Below, piece after piece: positions 1-12,686 of a DNA stretch of 64,000 bases. The stretch is from Calocera cornea HHB12733 (Eukaryota; Basidiomycota; Dacrymycetes; Dacrymycetales; Dacrymycetaceae): the NCBI GenBank assembly GCA_001632435.1, contig KV423972.1, forward strand, positions 1 through 64,000. The letters are read 5' to 3'. The translations under genes were made by a program, and so were the position numbers. Positions within the stretch are counted from its first letter, which is position 1. Each line of letters begins with the position of its first letter. Below the pieces are notes generated by a model. It made no database searches, was not told the origin of the DNA, and saw only the letters and a list, made by a program, of their open reading frames with translations.

Positions 1-1083
1 GTTGTCCGGGCCACACTCTAGACCATAGGCCTGGACCCTGAAGGCCGGATTCCCTGTTGGGAAGTGCTTCTGAAGCAAGTAAGAGCCGAATAAGGAAGGA
101 AAATAGAGTGTCCCCTGACATGTCAAGTCAATGGCTATCCTAGAGCACTGGGGCTGCAGAAAGGTCTGATAGTCAGCGCCCAAGCTGCTGACAATCAGGT
201 AATCAGCCCAAAAAGTACTGATGGTATGAGTTGCTGATAGCTTTGATCAGCGGTTAGGGTCCAATACCTCCGCTGTCCACGTCAAAAGTGTGCTGTCCAC
301 ATCAAAACGTCACTGTTGGGCCTGTGGACCTTTGGCATCTCTGCTCTCCACCACCATCTTGGCTGCCTGGCTCCTTTGCTTGCTCGATGTGCTTGCCCTC
401 CTCCCTCAGTGAATGCTCAATGCAGCTCATCCTTGTTGTTTGGCCCTTCTTGCAGGACCTCCTTTTGGAGGGCCAAAACAAGTAATAATTGTGCGCATAT
501 ATGCACACATTGTCCCCTCCCCACTCAACTGATGACTTTGGGGCAGGGAACAAGATGGGGGACCTCGTAAGGTAAGCAGTGCCTGACCATACTTTTATGT
601 CATCTATTCTGACAGGCTTCAGATATCAATTGATTGTATACAAGATGGACTAACTGCTCTATGCATGGATACCTGTACTTAGCTGTAGTACTGATATTTA
701 ATGAACTAAGTTGCTGAAAAACAGCAGGCACTTCTTACTTATCATTAATGGCTGGTTATTAGTACCTTTGCCTAAGAAAGCAAGGAGCGGATAAGCAACA
801 GCTCATAGCTTCTGGTAATCAACCACTTCTAGGGTTCTAGTGGAGGCTAGGGTCCTACTTCGAGGATATCCTAGACACACAAGACAGCAACGTGAAGCTA
901 AGGCTTCTCCGGCCTAGTTCATTAACTTCAACTACTACCACTCAATCCATAGCTTCCGCCTGAGCGCAAGTACTAGTGTCCTCGTTCTATGAAAGTCTGC
1001 ATGCTCAGAAACAAAGGGGATGAAGCCCAGTGACAATTCATATTGGCATCGCCCCGGATCCTGGAGGAACTTGGCAGGCGACG
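1..1083. other. Intergenic, no gene recognised
   Basis: No reading frame here has convincing codon structure or a recognisable domain. A short imperfect direct repeat (GCTGTCCAC followed by G/A then TCAAAA) occurs twice near 268-306. The right part is the 3' flank of the Cys-rich gene that ends at 1084. Confidence 0.5.
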
Positions 1084-2566
1084 CTAAACCGCTATACATA
1101 GACCGCCGAGGCAGATGAACCCTTCGTTGCCGTCCCCGCAAACGTGCCCGCACTGACCGCAATTGTGAAGATCGCTGTTGAGGGCACTCTAATGGGCGGT
1201 TCAGTCAGCACACACAATTTATGACCGGGCACATGTAGACGTACACATCCATCGGGACAATCCGTATGAAACCTGCAGGCAGGTCGAGTGATTAGAGGCA
1301 CATCGTTACCTGGCGACGCTAAGAGCGACGGCTACTTACTCAGAATCGTAACAGCCACACACTCCACTCTGACAAGTCTCGGGCAAAGAACTCCCAGACG
1401 TCGCGAGCTTGCAGGCGTTGCCGCATGTTCCGCAATTGGAAGAAGAGTTGTCCAGGTTTGTGCAGCCCGTAATGCAATCGTCAGGCTCAGCTTCGGTCGA
1501 ACATACCTCATAGACACATTTCCCATCAGAGCAGAGGTTCCCTTCATTTGCGCTGCCGCATATATGGTCGCATGCGCCGCAGTTATAGTGATCTGTACTG
1601 AGGTCGCTCTTTAAGAAGCAGCGTGAGCGCTTGCTGCTGGGGAACTGTGGGGACACTCACGCAGCCATCCGAGCAAAGTGAATTATAGCTGCAGGACGGT
1701 CAATGTCGTATCCACTTGGAACCCGGAGGTGAGGGATAGCTCACTCAGAATCGTAGCAACCACATAACCCGCCCTGACACGTCTCAGAGTGTGATTCGGT
1801 GGTAGGCTCCCCAGCTTTGCACACGACTCCACATGCTCCGCAATTCGATGCGTCTGTGGCGAGAATCGAGCAACCACTTCGGCAAGAGGCTTCTCCAGTC
1901 GGGCAGTCCTCAAAGACGCAGACGCCGTTTTGACAATAGAATCCTTCGTTGATATCACCGCATATATGACTGCACTCGCCACAGTTGTAATGATCCGTGT
2001 TGAGATCGCTCTTCAAAGCTCTGCATCAGCGGTGATATTGCGGAACGAACTCCCAGACACTCACACAACCCTCCTGACAAAGCGTATTGTAGCTGCAGAC
2101 CGTGTCAATATTGATGCTGCACCTAGCGTGTCCAGAAGCAGCTCACTCGGCGTCATAGCAGCCACATACTCCACCCTGGCACGTCTCGGACTGAGATTCG
2201 GTGGTGGGAGATCCAGCTTGGCATGTGTGTGCGCAGCTTCCGCAATTGCCAGCGTCCGTCAAAGGGTTGACATACACTCCGCTGCAGAGGATATCGGGAC
2301 ATATTCCGCTTTGGAGAGGCACTCTGGTCCCGGTCAACGACGGGTACCACTCCAAAGTCGGCAAACACTCACGGGCAGTTCTGGCGTCGTGTTGGAGTCC
2401 CCCGGCGGATGTCGCCTGCGTTAACCTGACGGTTGACCACTATTTCTCGAAGGGGATTGGCATGGCGACCAGTCCTGGAAGGTCTGAACTTGGGAGCTGC
2501 AGCGGTGACATCGTCTGACACGAGGAATAGGCAGAGCAAAACAGACAAAACAAGCTGAGGAAGCAT
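1084..2566 (-). CDS. Secreted Cys-rich NCGxCG-repeat (STIG1-like) protein, copy 1
   Basis: Eight exons: 2373-2566, 2147-2323, 2065-2092, 1745-2010, 1661-1688, 1340-1608, 1245-1272 and 1084-1188, giving 364 residues. Exon 1 encodes a signal peptide (MLPQLVLSVLLCLFL) and a basic segment ending RRGTPTRRQNCP. The rest is repeated Cys modules with the patterns NCGxCxxxC and ETCQGGxCGCYD, which resemble the NCGxCG motif of STIG1-type extracellular proteins. Each 28-nt micro-exon encodes a (Y/H)NTLC..GC-like peptide and precedes a 266-269-nt exon. The ATG at 2566 was chosen because it starts the signal peptide; the open frame a few codons upstream begins with a non-ATG codon. Function is unknown; a cell-wall or extracellular structural or adhesive role is only inference. 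Copy 2 lies at 43613-45510 in the opposite orientation and has one extra module. Confidence 0.85.
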
Positions 2567-3610
2567 GGTGAGCAATCGACTGTGACACGAGCCCTACGAT
2601 GAGTGTGTCCAATGAGTGCCCACCACCGTTCATCTGGTCAGCTGGGGAGCAGAAATCCATGCCGAGGCTTATGTAGATACAGAGGAGATAGAGCCGTGAC
2701 TGAACGGGCGCCTGGCACCCCGTGAAACGAGTTGCGTGTCCATCCATTGACCGCAGACCATCGGCTCAGACACGACTAAGCAAGCATGGTTCGAAAAGAA
2801 GCTGGCGGAGCCGGCCACTCAGAATTCAGAACCCCAAGCCGAGAGGGGCGGAATTATCAATCTTCGGCAGGGACGTGTAACGTAAGAGACCTTACGGACA
2901 TCGAAGGGACGGATCCTGTGACGAGGATAACTTATGTAATCCGCCGGTTTCTCAATCGAATCTTTTCCATCCGATCTTTCCGTTGCACAAGGGATCCCTT
3001 TGATGATCTGCAGCGTCCGTCCCCGTGTAAGCCCCTCCTGAAAATTCCTCCTAGTTCCCAATTGTTTGCGCTCCTTGACTCACGAGATGAGCGAGGAAGG
3101 GTTGGCCGTGTCGAGAGAACTGAGCAGGCAGACTTGACCGTTACAAGATCACGATATGTATGAGTCTCTGCCCATTGTCTTATGACCGAGAGCACACATC
3201 ACGCTCCTATGAAGTGAACCATGGTAGGCAGATTCACTTCCCAAGTATTCTACAGTAGTAAGACCGGCCGCACCTAATAGCTTGCCATCCGCAGACGATT
3301 ATATGCACTCTGTCCGAGGTATCCCGACAGAGCCGGAGGGTTTGGTTTCGACATTTCGGAGAATTACAGTGTGTGAGAAGCAGCCGTGCTATGTGTTGAT
3401 GCCCAGTGTCCTATCTCCATAGTATTTGATTGCATGTTTGGCCATTCAACGGACACGAATTTACGCTACAGCTTTACACGTATTATCCGGGAGCGCTCAT
3501 TAAGGCGGCGTCTCCGCATGCGCGGCAGAGACCCTCCTGACGTTGAGCAGAATGAACGAACTTTGAAACTAGAAAGCCACCCTCCTGCGACGAGAAAATA
3601 GCTTGCCGCC
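2567..3610. other. Intergenic between Cys-rich gene and pyruvate carboxylase
   Basis: This holds the promoter side of the Cys-rich gene (conserved block at 2664-2734) and the 3' flank of pyruvate carboxylase. Open frames at 2786-3195 on both strands show no domain and no usable intron structure, so I do not call a gene. Confidence 0.5.
2664..2734 (-). promoter_or_regulatory. Conserved promoter block of Cys-rich gene copy 1
   Basis: Read on the minus strand, this block aligns with the segment upstream of copy 2 (43441-43510). Both share AACTCGTTTC, then GTG(C/T)CAGGCGCCCGT, CAGT(C/T)ACG, and a TCCTC...TACATAA element like a TATA box. It lies about 100-170 nt upstream of the ATG in each copy. 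Conservation beyond the coding exons suggests the promoter was duplicated with the gene or is under selection. Confidence 0.6.
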
Positions 3611-6600
3611 CTAATGCACAATGTCTGCGATGAGGTCTCCTTGGGAGATGCTGTCCCCTTCCTGGACCAGTATCCGCTTGATGCGGCCGGACACGGGCGC
3701 AGAGACTGTGCTTTCCATCTGGAACCGATATCAGTACCGGAGAATGTTGCGGTGCTGTGTGACTCACCTTCATCGCACTCTGGACACAGATGATGTCGCC
3801 TTTCTTGACCTCCTGTCCCTCCTTGACGCGAACCTCCACCACCACACCAGACATCGGAGCGCCGACCGAACCAGGCTCAGGCTTGGCCTTCTCCCTCGTG
3901 ATGGTCTCGATGGCAGCGGACTTGTCGTCGACTGGCACCGCGCGGACTTCTCCGTTCACCTCGAACCAGACGTCACGGGTGCCCTTGCCTTCATCAACAG
4001 GGCCGATGGCAAGAAGCTTGATGATGAGGGTCTTTCCCTTCTCGATAGAGATGTGCATCTCTTCTCCAATGTCCGGGCGACCGAGGAAGTAGCGAGTTGG
4101 GACGACGCTCAGATCGCCATACTTCTCCACGAATCCCTGATACTCTTCGAAGACCTTCGGGTACATGACATATGACGTGACGTCGACATCCGTGATGTGC
4201 TTGCCGAACTTGGCCCTCAACTCGTGCTTCAGCGCCCTGTAGTCGATGGGGGCAAGGGTAGCACCGGGGCGTCCATCTATTCTCGGCTTGTCGCGGATAA
4301 CCCGGGACCGAAGAGGCTCAGGGAACCCGCCAACGGGCTGGCCAAGATAACCCTGGAAGAATTCGACGACGGAGGACGGGAAGTCGAGTGTTTCCGCCTT
4401 GTCGATGACGTCTTGCTTTGACAGGTTGTTGGATACCATCCACTGCGCGAAGTCGCCGACCACTTTGGACGACGGAGTGACCTTGATGATATCTCCACAA
4501 AGTTCATTGGCTTCAATGTACTTCTGCTTTATCTCTGCGAAGCGTTGTCAGTCAGGGTCGCACACGCTGGGAGAGCCACGCACGCGTCCATTGGGTGCCC
4601 AGGCCAAGTTGGGCGGCTTGGAACTATTCATAGTCGTCAGGATCGCCTCGGTAACCTCAAGCCACCACATACCATCAAGTTGGTGTATTGACCACCGGGC
4701 ATCTCGTGCGCGAAGACTGAAGAGTCGGACGCGCGGACGTTCGCCTCGAAGCAGGTGTACAGCATCCGTACTTGCGACCAGTACAGGTTCAATGCCTGGA
4801 TGTCGGAGTAGCGGATACCGGTGCCGAGGTGCGTTTGCTCAAGGGCCATGCAGACAGCGCCCATGGAGGGTTGCGACGTCAAGCCAGACATGCCTGACCA
4901 CAAATGTCAATGATCTGAGCAACAGGCACGCCGAACCACGTACTGTCAATGGCGACATCGACGACGTCAGCCCCGGCGTGCGCGGCTGCGATCATGCTGG
5001 CAGCGGAGATACCAGCGGTGTCATGGGAATGTACATGGATGACCAAATCAGGGTACTTCTTGCGGATGGCGCCGATAAGCCTGGTGCAAGTTCAGAGGCT
5101 GCGCACTTCTGTAACAGGACGTACATACATGGTTGCGGCGGCAGGCTTGAGAAGACCGGCCATATCCTTGATGCCGAGAATGTGGATGCCCTCGTTGACA
5201 AGCTCGTCTACAAAGTCGAGGTAGTACTGGAGGGTGTACTTTGTCTTCTTGGGGTTGGCGACATCGCCGCTGTAGCACACGACCGCTTCGCACACACCGC
5301 CTGCCTTCTTAGCAGCGTCGATACCGAGCTTCATCTGCAGAGAAGATGAGAGAAGCTCGAAGAAGAAACATGCGGGCGACATACGTTCTCGAGGTAGTTG
5401 AGGGAATCGAAGACACGGAAGATGTCCAAGCCGTTCTCCACGGCCCGCTTGGAGAAGTCGTAGATGGCATTATCCCTGCAGGACATCAGCGATGTACCTC
5501 AATAGATACCAGCTATGACTTACGGGTAGCTGGTGTAGCCAACGCCGTTGGCGCCACGGACGAGCGCCTGGAGGGGGATGTTGGGCACGAGCTTGCGGAG
5601 CGTGCGCTAAAGAGCCAGTCAACAACGAGCCACGACGCTAGAACAGCTGGACTCACGAGCCGCTCCCACGGGTCCTCGTACAAGAAACGCATGGCGACGT
5701 CGAACGTGGCGCCGCCCCAGCACTCGAGCGAGAAGGCGTTGGCGAGCGCGTGGCTCGAGATCTTGGCAATGTTCGCAATGTCGATGGTGCGCAGCCGGGT
5801 GGCGAGCAGGCTCTGGTGCGCATCGCGCCACGTCGTGTCCATGATGAGCACGCCCGGGTACTCGCGGACGGCCTTTGCGAACCCCTCGGGGCCCTTCTCG
5901 AGGAGGATGTTCCTCCACCCGGTCTGGCAGGGCATCGTCGTGTCGATCGGGACGCCGTTGGGGTCGTCCCGGTTCTCGAGGATGGGAAGGACGATCTCGT
6001 CCTTGAGGCCGGGCTCACCGGCCTGACCCATGATGGACGAGCCGTTGACGGCGACGTCGCCGAGGTATGCGAGGAGCTTCTGCGCGCGGTTCTGGGAGGT
6101 GACGAGCTTGAAGAGCTCGGGCGTGTCGTCGATGAACGTCGTCCACGTCTTGCCGCTGATGAAGACGTCGTGGGTGAGCAGGCGGAACAGGAAGGGGATG
6201 TTGGTCTTTACACCGCGGATGCGGAACTCGACGAGCGCGCGGAGCATCTTGCGCCGCGCGACCTCGTACGTCGTCCCGCGCACGGAGACCTTGACGAGCA
6301 GGCTGTCGTAGTGCGGGGTGATCTGCGCGCCGGCGAAGCCGCTGCTGGCGTCGAGCCGGACGCCGTTGCCGCCGGCGGAGCGGTATACCTCGATCTTGCC
6401 CGTGTCGGGCTGGAAGTTCTGCGCCGCGTCCTCGGTCGTGATCCGGCACTGCATGGCGTACCCGCGCTTGGTGATCGCCTCCTGGGTGATGCCGAGCTGG
6501 GCGAGGGACGCGCCCGCGGCGATCTGGATCTGCGCGGCGACGATGTCGAGCCCTGTGATCTCCTCGGTGATGGTGTGCTCGACCTGGATGCGCGGGTTGA

Positions 6601-7820
6601 TCTCGATAAAGTAGTGCCGGCCCTCCTGGTCGACGAGGAACTCGGCCGTGCCGGCGTTGCGGTACCCGACGGCGTTGGCGAGCTTGAGCGCGTCGGTGAA
6701 GATCGCCTGGCGCGTGTCCTCGGGGAGGTGCATAGCGGGCGCGACCTCGACGACCTTCTGGTGCCGCCGCTGGACGGAGCAGTCCCGCTCGAACAGGTGC
6801 ACGACGTTGCCGTACCCGTCCGCGAGCAGCTGGACCTCGATATGCCGCGGGCGCTCGAGGAATCGCTCGATGAAGACGGTGCCGTCGCCGAAGGCGGATT
6901 TCGCCTCGGACACCGCGCGCTCGAAGTTCTCCTGGAACTCCTCCAGCTTGCGCACCACGCGCATCCCGCGCCCGCCACCGCCCATGGCAGCCTTGATGAT
7001 GACTACGGGGGCTCAGCACCTATCGCAAGTCAAGCACGCACGCAACGCACCTGGGAACCCGTGCTGCTTGACGAACACCTCTCCATCATGGTAGTTATCG
7101 ACCGGCCCCGGCGTGCCAGGGACGATCTGCACCCCGGCCTTCTTGGCGATGTCCCGCGCCTTGGTCTTGTCGCCGAGGGCGTCGATGACCTCGGGCGAGG
7201 GGCCGATGAAGGCCATCCCCGCGTCCTCGACCTTCTTCGCAAAGGTCGCGTTCTCCGAGAGGAAGCCATATCTGCGCGGGGGGTTAGCGTATGTGGAGTG
7301 AAAGTGAGGGCGACGCACCCTGGGTGGATCATATCGACGCCGTGCTCGAGTGCGATGCTCACAATCTCGTCCATGGCGAGGTAGGCCGCGACAGGGGTGA
7401 GGCCCTTGCCGACGCGGTACGCCTCGTCCGCCTGCGATGCGCGTTAGCAGAGCGGTGGGATAACCCCCCGGAGGACGGCGCACCTTCTGCCTGTGCGCGG
7501 ACAGCCTGTCCTCGTACGAGTAGATGGCGACGGTGTGCATGGCGAGCTCATGGGCGGTCCTGAACACCCTGATCGCGATTTCCTACGGGGTGCAGACGGT
7601 CAGCCTCCGCCCAACTCGACAGTAGACGCAGGGGCAAGGGTGGACGTACCCCGCGGTTCGCGACGAGGATCTTTGTCAACTGGCCGCCATGGCCCGCGTT
7701 CTTCCTGCGCAGGCCCTGGATGGTGAGGAGGGGAGTGTTTGCTGCGCTGAGTGTGCCCGAGGTGGCGACGAGGGTGTCGAATGAGACTTTGGACTCTGCG
7801 AGGAGGGTGGAATCGGCCAT
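3611..7820 (-). CDS. PYC: Pyruvate carboxylase
   Basis: Biotin-dependent carboxylation of pyruvate to oxaloacetate (anaplerosis, cytosolic in fungi). Thirteen exons: 7650-7820, 7484-7582, 7319-7431, 7051-7271, 5657-7011, 5524-5606, 5385-5475, 5129-5334, 4944-5080, 4673-4893, 4584-4623, 3768-4534 and 3611-3718. All join in frame to 1203 residues, the usual family length. Order: biotin carboxylase (ILVANRGEIAIRV near residue 51, ATP-grasp [19 protein letters not shown]), carboxyltransferase ([15 protein letters not shown]), PYC/OADA region, then the biotinyl domain. The biotinylation motif AMKM is split by the last intron exactly between K1168 and M1169. All introns are about 40-70 nt. It is divergent from the Zn2Cys6 gene at 9165, with 1.3 kb between them. 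Nothing suggests inactivation. Confidence 0.98.
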
Positions 7821-9164
7821 CCTGTGTTGTGGGCACTGTGGTGCGGGGATGGTCGAGGGGGAGGAGGAAGGATAAGGCGAGAGGGCGTGCGAGTGTGTGT
7901 GTCTGTCTGTGTCCAGTCGGGTGTCCCAGATAGCTCGCCCAGACGTGATGCGGGCGCTGCCCCGTTCCCCAGCCCCGGCCCAGCCTGCCTGCCTACATAG
8001 TGTGCTTCTTCTGCTCCCGCCGCCGTTAGCCTGTCCCAAGAATACTCCCGAAAAAGGGTCCCTGATAACTGCCCACAGGAACAAACCTGAACGAGACGAA
8101 GTCGAATCATGGCATCATCGTCCGCTGCGCCGACATGGAAAATTTCACGCCAAGGGCGGCTCCCCTCAACGCGGGGCGGCCCGCAATGCCCTGGGGAAGG
8201 GCCGCTGAGGTCCGGACCCGGAGGGACGCCGTCCGGACATTGTATGTATGGAGCGTTCCATAGCCTGCGCGTGAGCCGGTTCCAACCGACGAGGGCGGCG
8301 CGCGATCATATCGACGCTGCTGATGCAATCTTTCACGTGAGCTGGGGTAGGCGCGGTTCGCGAGCGCCTCTTTGCGATCCGCTTCATCTCATACAACAGG
8401 CGAGCCGGCGGGCCAACGGCCAACAATATGCATGGCAGCACACCTGTCTTCGCGCGTCCACTGCCCATGAGCTGTCTCTGTCCAAGTCACACCGCTACCA
8501 TCGAGATCGGATGTTATGCTCCGCGCTCGCAGCGTGACTCCCAACTTGCGAATGCGGCGCAGACCGGCGCACAACTTACTCTCTTCCCTTCTCGAACTGC
8601 TCGAGCTTCTATTCTGTTATCGAGACTATACAGCTGTCTGCCGAGGCATGGTGCGACTCGACCGACAGCCTGGGCATGTCTGCATGGAACGCGTCATTGG
8701 GAAGGAGCCTGGGACCGGCTATTACGAATTGAAGGCAAATTCACGTGCGGTTGGGTGAGCGCCAGAAGGGGATCGAAGGACTGTTGCACGGGGTACAGTA
8801 CATATGTAGCCAGATCGACAATGAAAGAAGCAGCTTTGCTTTAGGAGCCAATGACCAGGCACTACATCGAGCACTTCCATATTCGTTAAGTAGCAAAGTT
8901 ACGCATCGTGAAGCTGCGAAAGCTGTGACTGTGACTCGCTGTCAAACGTTCCCATGGCTCTTGGCGCGGGAATACGGTGCTTTGTCAGGGCGGCATGCAA
9001 CGCGCGTCACGGACGGACGGCGGCGGGCAGAGTTGTACAGTCGCAGCTGACCTCGCAGCGACGCACACCCGGCATCGAGCACCCTGTCCCACCCCCTCAT
9101 CGTCCTCATCGTCTCCGTTACACATAGCGTCCCAACTGGGTAGCAGCACCAACACGAAGCAGGG
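7821..9164. other. Divergent intergenic region, PYC / Zn2Cys6 factor 1
   Basis: This presumably carries both promoters. CT-rich stretches precede the PYC start on its strand. No additional gene is supported; the open frames on both strands have no domain and overlap each other. Confidence 0.5.
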
Positions 9165-12051
9165 ATGTCCGACAGCTCCCCCGCCCAGGGCCAGGCAGGA
9201 GCGTCGTCATCCTCCAGGGTCCATCCCGCGAAGCGGCAGAAAGCGTGCGATGTGAGTGACGGTGACGGCGCAAGCCCCTCCGCCCTTGAGTGCATGCCGC
9301 TGATATGATGATGTGGCTCTCCTCTTTCGATTGGTGCCGGTTGATAGGCGTGCCACAGGCGCAAGATCAGGTGCAACGGCGAGGAGGGGGGCGAGCCGTG
9401 TCCGTACTGGTGCGTGCGCTGTCCGGAGATGACTTGAGCTGCCGCGGCTGACTGCCGTGGGTATATATGTAGTGTCAAGAACGGGTACGAGTGCACGTAC
9501 CACCACCAGCCGAACAAGTGGCCGCCGTCCAAGGCGTACGTGGACGGGCTGGAGCAGCGCGTGGCCGCGCTCGAGCGGCGGGTCGACTACCTCAAGCGGG
9601 AGCTTGCGAAAGCCCGCAGTACGCCGGGCCGGGCGACGCCGTTCGACTCGTCTGACGAGGAGTCGGGGGACGAGTGGACCCCGCGCAGGGAGGAGGACGA
9701 GGACGAGGACACGCAGGCTGCGCTGCGCGCACTCACGGACGGGTACGAGGACCTGTGGCTGGGCAACCCGACCGGCATGCGCGTCTCGCAGGAGCCGCGC
9801 ATGTTCCACGGGCAGAGCAGTCATTTCCAGGTGGTGAACCAGCACCTGGCGGAGATGGGGAGCAAGAGCCTGGACAAGGGCCGGTTCTTCCAGCTCCGCG
9901 TCCGCCCAGAGTTCAGGATGATCGACCCGGACATCTTCGACCATGCGGACATGGCGTTCCAGCCGCCCGACTGGCCCGAGCCGGACCTCGCGCTCGCGCT
10001 CATCAACGCCTTCTTCGACAGGTGGAACAACGTCCTGCCGCTCCTGCACCGGCCGACGTTCATGCGCCAGTATCAGGATCCCGCGATGAGGCTCGACAAC
10101 ACCTGGGTCGCCGTCGCGTTCGGCGTGTTTGCCATCGCCGCAAAGTACATCGACGACCCGCGGGCGCTCGGCCCGGGCGACGGCAAGGGGCACTACTTTG
10201 ATGCGGGCATAAAGTACTGGAACGAGATGAAGTGCGTCCCCCGCATATGCATATGTATGCACCTCCCTCCAAGAAGCCGTGCTGACCCCCGTGCAGGCGC
10301 ATCGGCTCCCCGCTCTACGCGCCGCCCTCGCTCTTCCGCCTCCAAGCGCTCATCCTCTTCACCTACTTCCTCAGCGGGCAGCCTCTCTTCCCCTCCGCCG
10401 GCTGGGCACTCGTCGGCCTCGGCCTGCGCTACGTGCAGGACGCCGGGATGCACCTGAAGAAGGAGTGGCTGAAGCGCGCCAAGGCCCACCCGTTCGAGTA
10501 CGAGATGCGCAAGCGCGTGTTCTGGGTTCTCTACATGATGGAGCGCACCATGGCGCTCGAGATGGACCGCAGCTTCTGCATGCCGGAGGAGGAGTGCGTA
10601 CCCTGCTGAGCTGAGCGACGCGAGTTGCCGCTGATTCTGCGTCTAGCTACGAGGTCGACCTACTGCTCGAACTCGACGACGCGGCGCTCGACCTCCTCCA
10701 GCAGGGCCAGACCAACCCCACCGGCTTCTCGCACGGTGTCGCCGCCTACAACACCCGCATACGCCTCCTCAGGTTCGCCAGCGAGAAACGCGATTCCCTG
10801 TATGCCCTGCGGCACATCCCCTCCGGCCACCCGTCCCTGCACGAACGCGAAGCGAGCTACCTTCATGCTGTCCGCCAGCGGCTGCAGAATGTCAAGAATA
10901 ATATTCACAAGGACTTGATCTACAAGCCTGAGCAGCCGAATAACGAGCGCTTCCTGTACTCGGCCATGGTCCATATCCAGTATCATTGGGTCGAGGTGTG
11001 CCTCAGATTCTTGCGAGCCACAACGCCGACTGATCATCTATTCAGCTGATCCTGTACCGGCCCTTCTTCTCCAAAGCCAAACGGACATCCCATTCCGACT
11101 TCCCCATCCTAGCCATTTCCACCACCGCATCGCACGATATCGTCAACTGCCTCGACAAGCTGCGGACCAAGAACCTGATCCGAGGCCGGATACACGAAGC
11201 GAGCTTGGCCGGGTTCGTGGCTGGCTCTGTCATCCTGATGAACATGTGGGAGGAGAAGAACCTCAATGGCATGAAGGAGGTCGACATGTGTTTGGCCGCG
11301 CTCCAAGCGCTGGAGGACAGGTACCAGAGTCGTCATGTTGTGCATCCCCTCGCTGATTGCATCTTGGTACAGATGGCAGTTCCCTGGCTTGCTGTACGAC
11401 GCGCTGAAGAACTTTTCACTAGTCATGCAGAAGACGATCATTGGCCATTGCCCGCATTCCGAATGGAAGCCCCCCAATCCAAGGCGCCTGCCTTGCGACG
11501 GCAAAATCAAGGATGGCTGCCCGGACGGGAAATTCTGCAATGATGCTCTTCCTAGCAATCTCTCTACCAGCGTTGTCACTCCAGTTGTCACCCCAATGAA
11601 CGGTGTCGTCTCGAATGCGCCCACAATGGACACTGCTGTTGACTTTGGCCTCGCAAGCAATGCTGTCAGTCGTCCGTTTCAATCTATCAAAGAGTTTTAT
11701 TGACCTCTTATCCAGGCCGCCTTCCCTGATATATTCCTTGGTACCGAGCAAGATCCTTTCGCGCAGCCATTCTCCGCTGGTCAGACAGGCAGCTTCTTCA
11801 GCACCGCAACCTCTATCCCCATGGCTCCGCCGCAAGCCAATCAGCCCATGTTCGGTGAGGATGGATGGCTGAACGACCTCAATTTTGGCGGACACGGGTT
11901 CATGGATCCGCAATTCAATGAGTGGCTCAATTCGATGTTACTCGCTACTCAGGAGGCATTTCCCATGGACGGGGCTACTGACACCTCTAGTGCAGCCGAC
12001 GAGCACTCGAGCTGGCTGACAAGTATGCGATTGGATCAGCCTCCAAGCTGA
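9165..12051 (+). CDS. Zn2Cys6 transcription factor with fungal_trans domain, copy 1
   Basis: Eight exons: 9165-9251, 9348-9409, 9473-10231, 10297-10593, 10647-10995, 11046-11320, 11373-11664 and 11716-12051, giving 818 residues. The zinc cluster is assembled across the first three exons: KACD, then ACHRRKIRC, then PCPYCVKNGYEC (C-x2-C-x6-C ... C-x2-C-x6-C). A linker PNKWPPSKAYVDGLE and a heptad-like coiled coil (GLEQRVAALERRV) follow, then an acidic stretch. The fungal-specific transcription factor region is in the middle (INAFFDRWNNVLPLLHRPTF, GWALVGLGLRYVQDAGMH, RKRVFWVLYMMER). The C-terminus is Asn/Gln/acidic-rich, as in activation regions. The paralogue at 54407-57007 has introns at the same places, and three exons match exactly in length (297, 275 and the phase-2 zinc-cluster joint). 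Target genes are unknown. Confidence 0.93.
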
Positions 12052-12686
12052 TCTTGGTCTCGATCTCATCTCGATTTTCTTTCCCCGTTTCAGTCTCGAT
12101 TTCAATCCTGTAACTTAGCTTTTCTGCACCACTCTGTTCGTTGACATGGTACGTTAGCCGATCATCTGAATGGACCGCACGGGATGTGCTCGTCATGTAG
12201 TCAGGTGGCCCATATCCTCATCAATCGTAGCAGCGCCTGTCAGCAAATCGCTCTGTCACGGTCCCAAATCTAGCGATCGTGCGCGAGATAAACTGGCGAA
12301 GCCGCTGCAACGGGTGCAAGATCGGGATTCAAGGGTGCATTTGTGTTGTGTCGGCGATCTCCTGCGCGGCCGGAAACAAGCGGGCGGCGGTGTTCGGCTG
12401 TTCGCTTCTCGCGGACCAATAGAGAATTGTTGATAATGACACCACCAATGTAGAGCCAATGTAGATGGTCATTTTCACAGTATGGGAGAATAAACTTTCC
12501 GTCCTAGATAGAAGAATAGAATGCAGAGAGCAAGTCCCTCCCCACGGGGAGACATGGCCAGAAGTGTGATATGCCAGAGAGTGCAAAAGAAGGAGCTAGG
12601 CGCGATATATCGAACCTGGTTCTACCAAGCGCTTGGTTATCTTCCATCGCGCAACTCGGCTGCAGTTCGCGCTGTATAATCACCAA
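12052..12686. other. Convergent intergenic region
   Basis: The 3' flanks of the Zn2Cys6 gene and the monooxygenase meet here. I see no gene. Confidence 0.55.

Noticed and set aside
2786..3195. Open frames of 125 (+) and 87 (-) codons
   Set aside because: They overlap each other, lack domains and have no counterpart next to the paralogous Cys-rich gene.
5750..7384. 544-codon plus-strand open frame
   Set aside because: It is the antisense shadow of the large pyruvate carboxylase exon; its Leu/Asp/Glu/Arg-rich composition mirrors GC-biased codons and no domain is present.
9207..10262. 351-codon minus-strand frame
   Set aside because: Antisense of the Zn2Cys6 factor 1 exons; Arg/Pro/Val-rich shadow.
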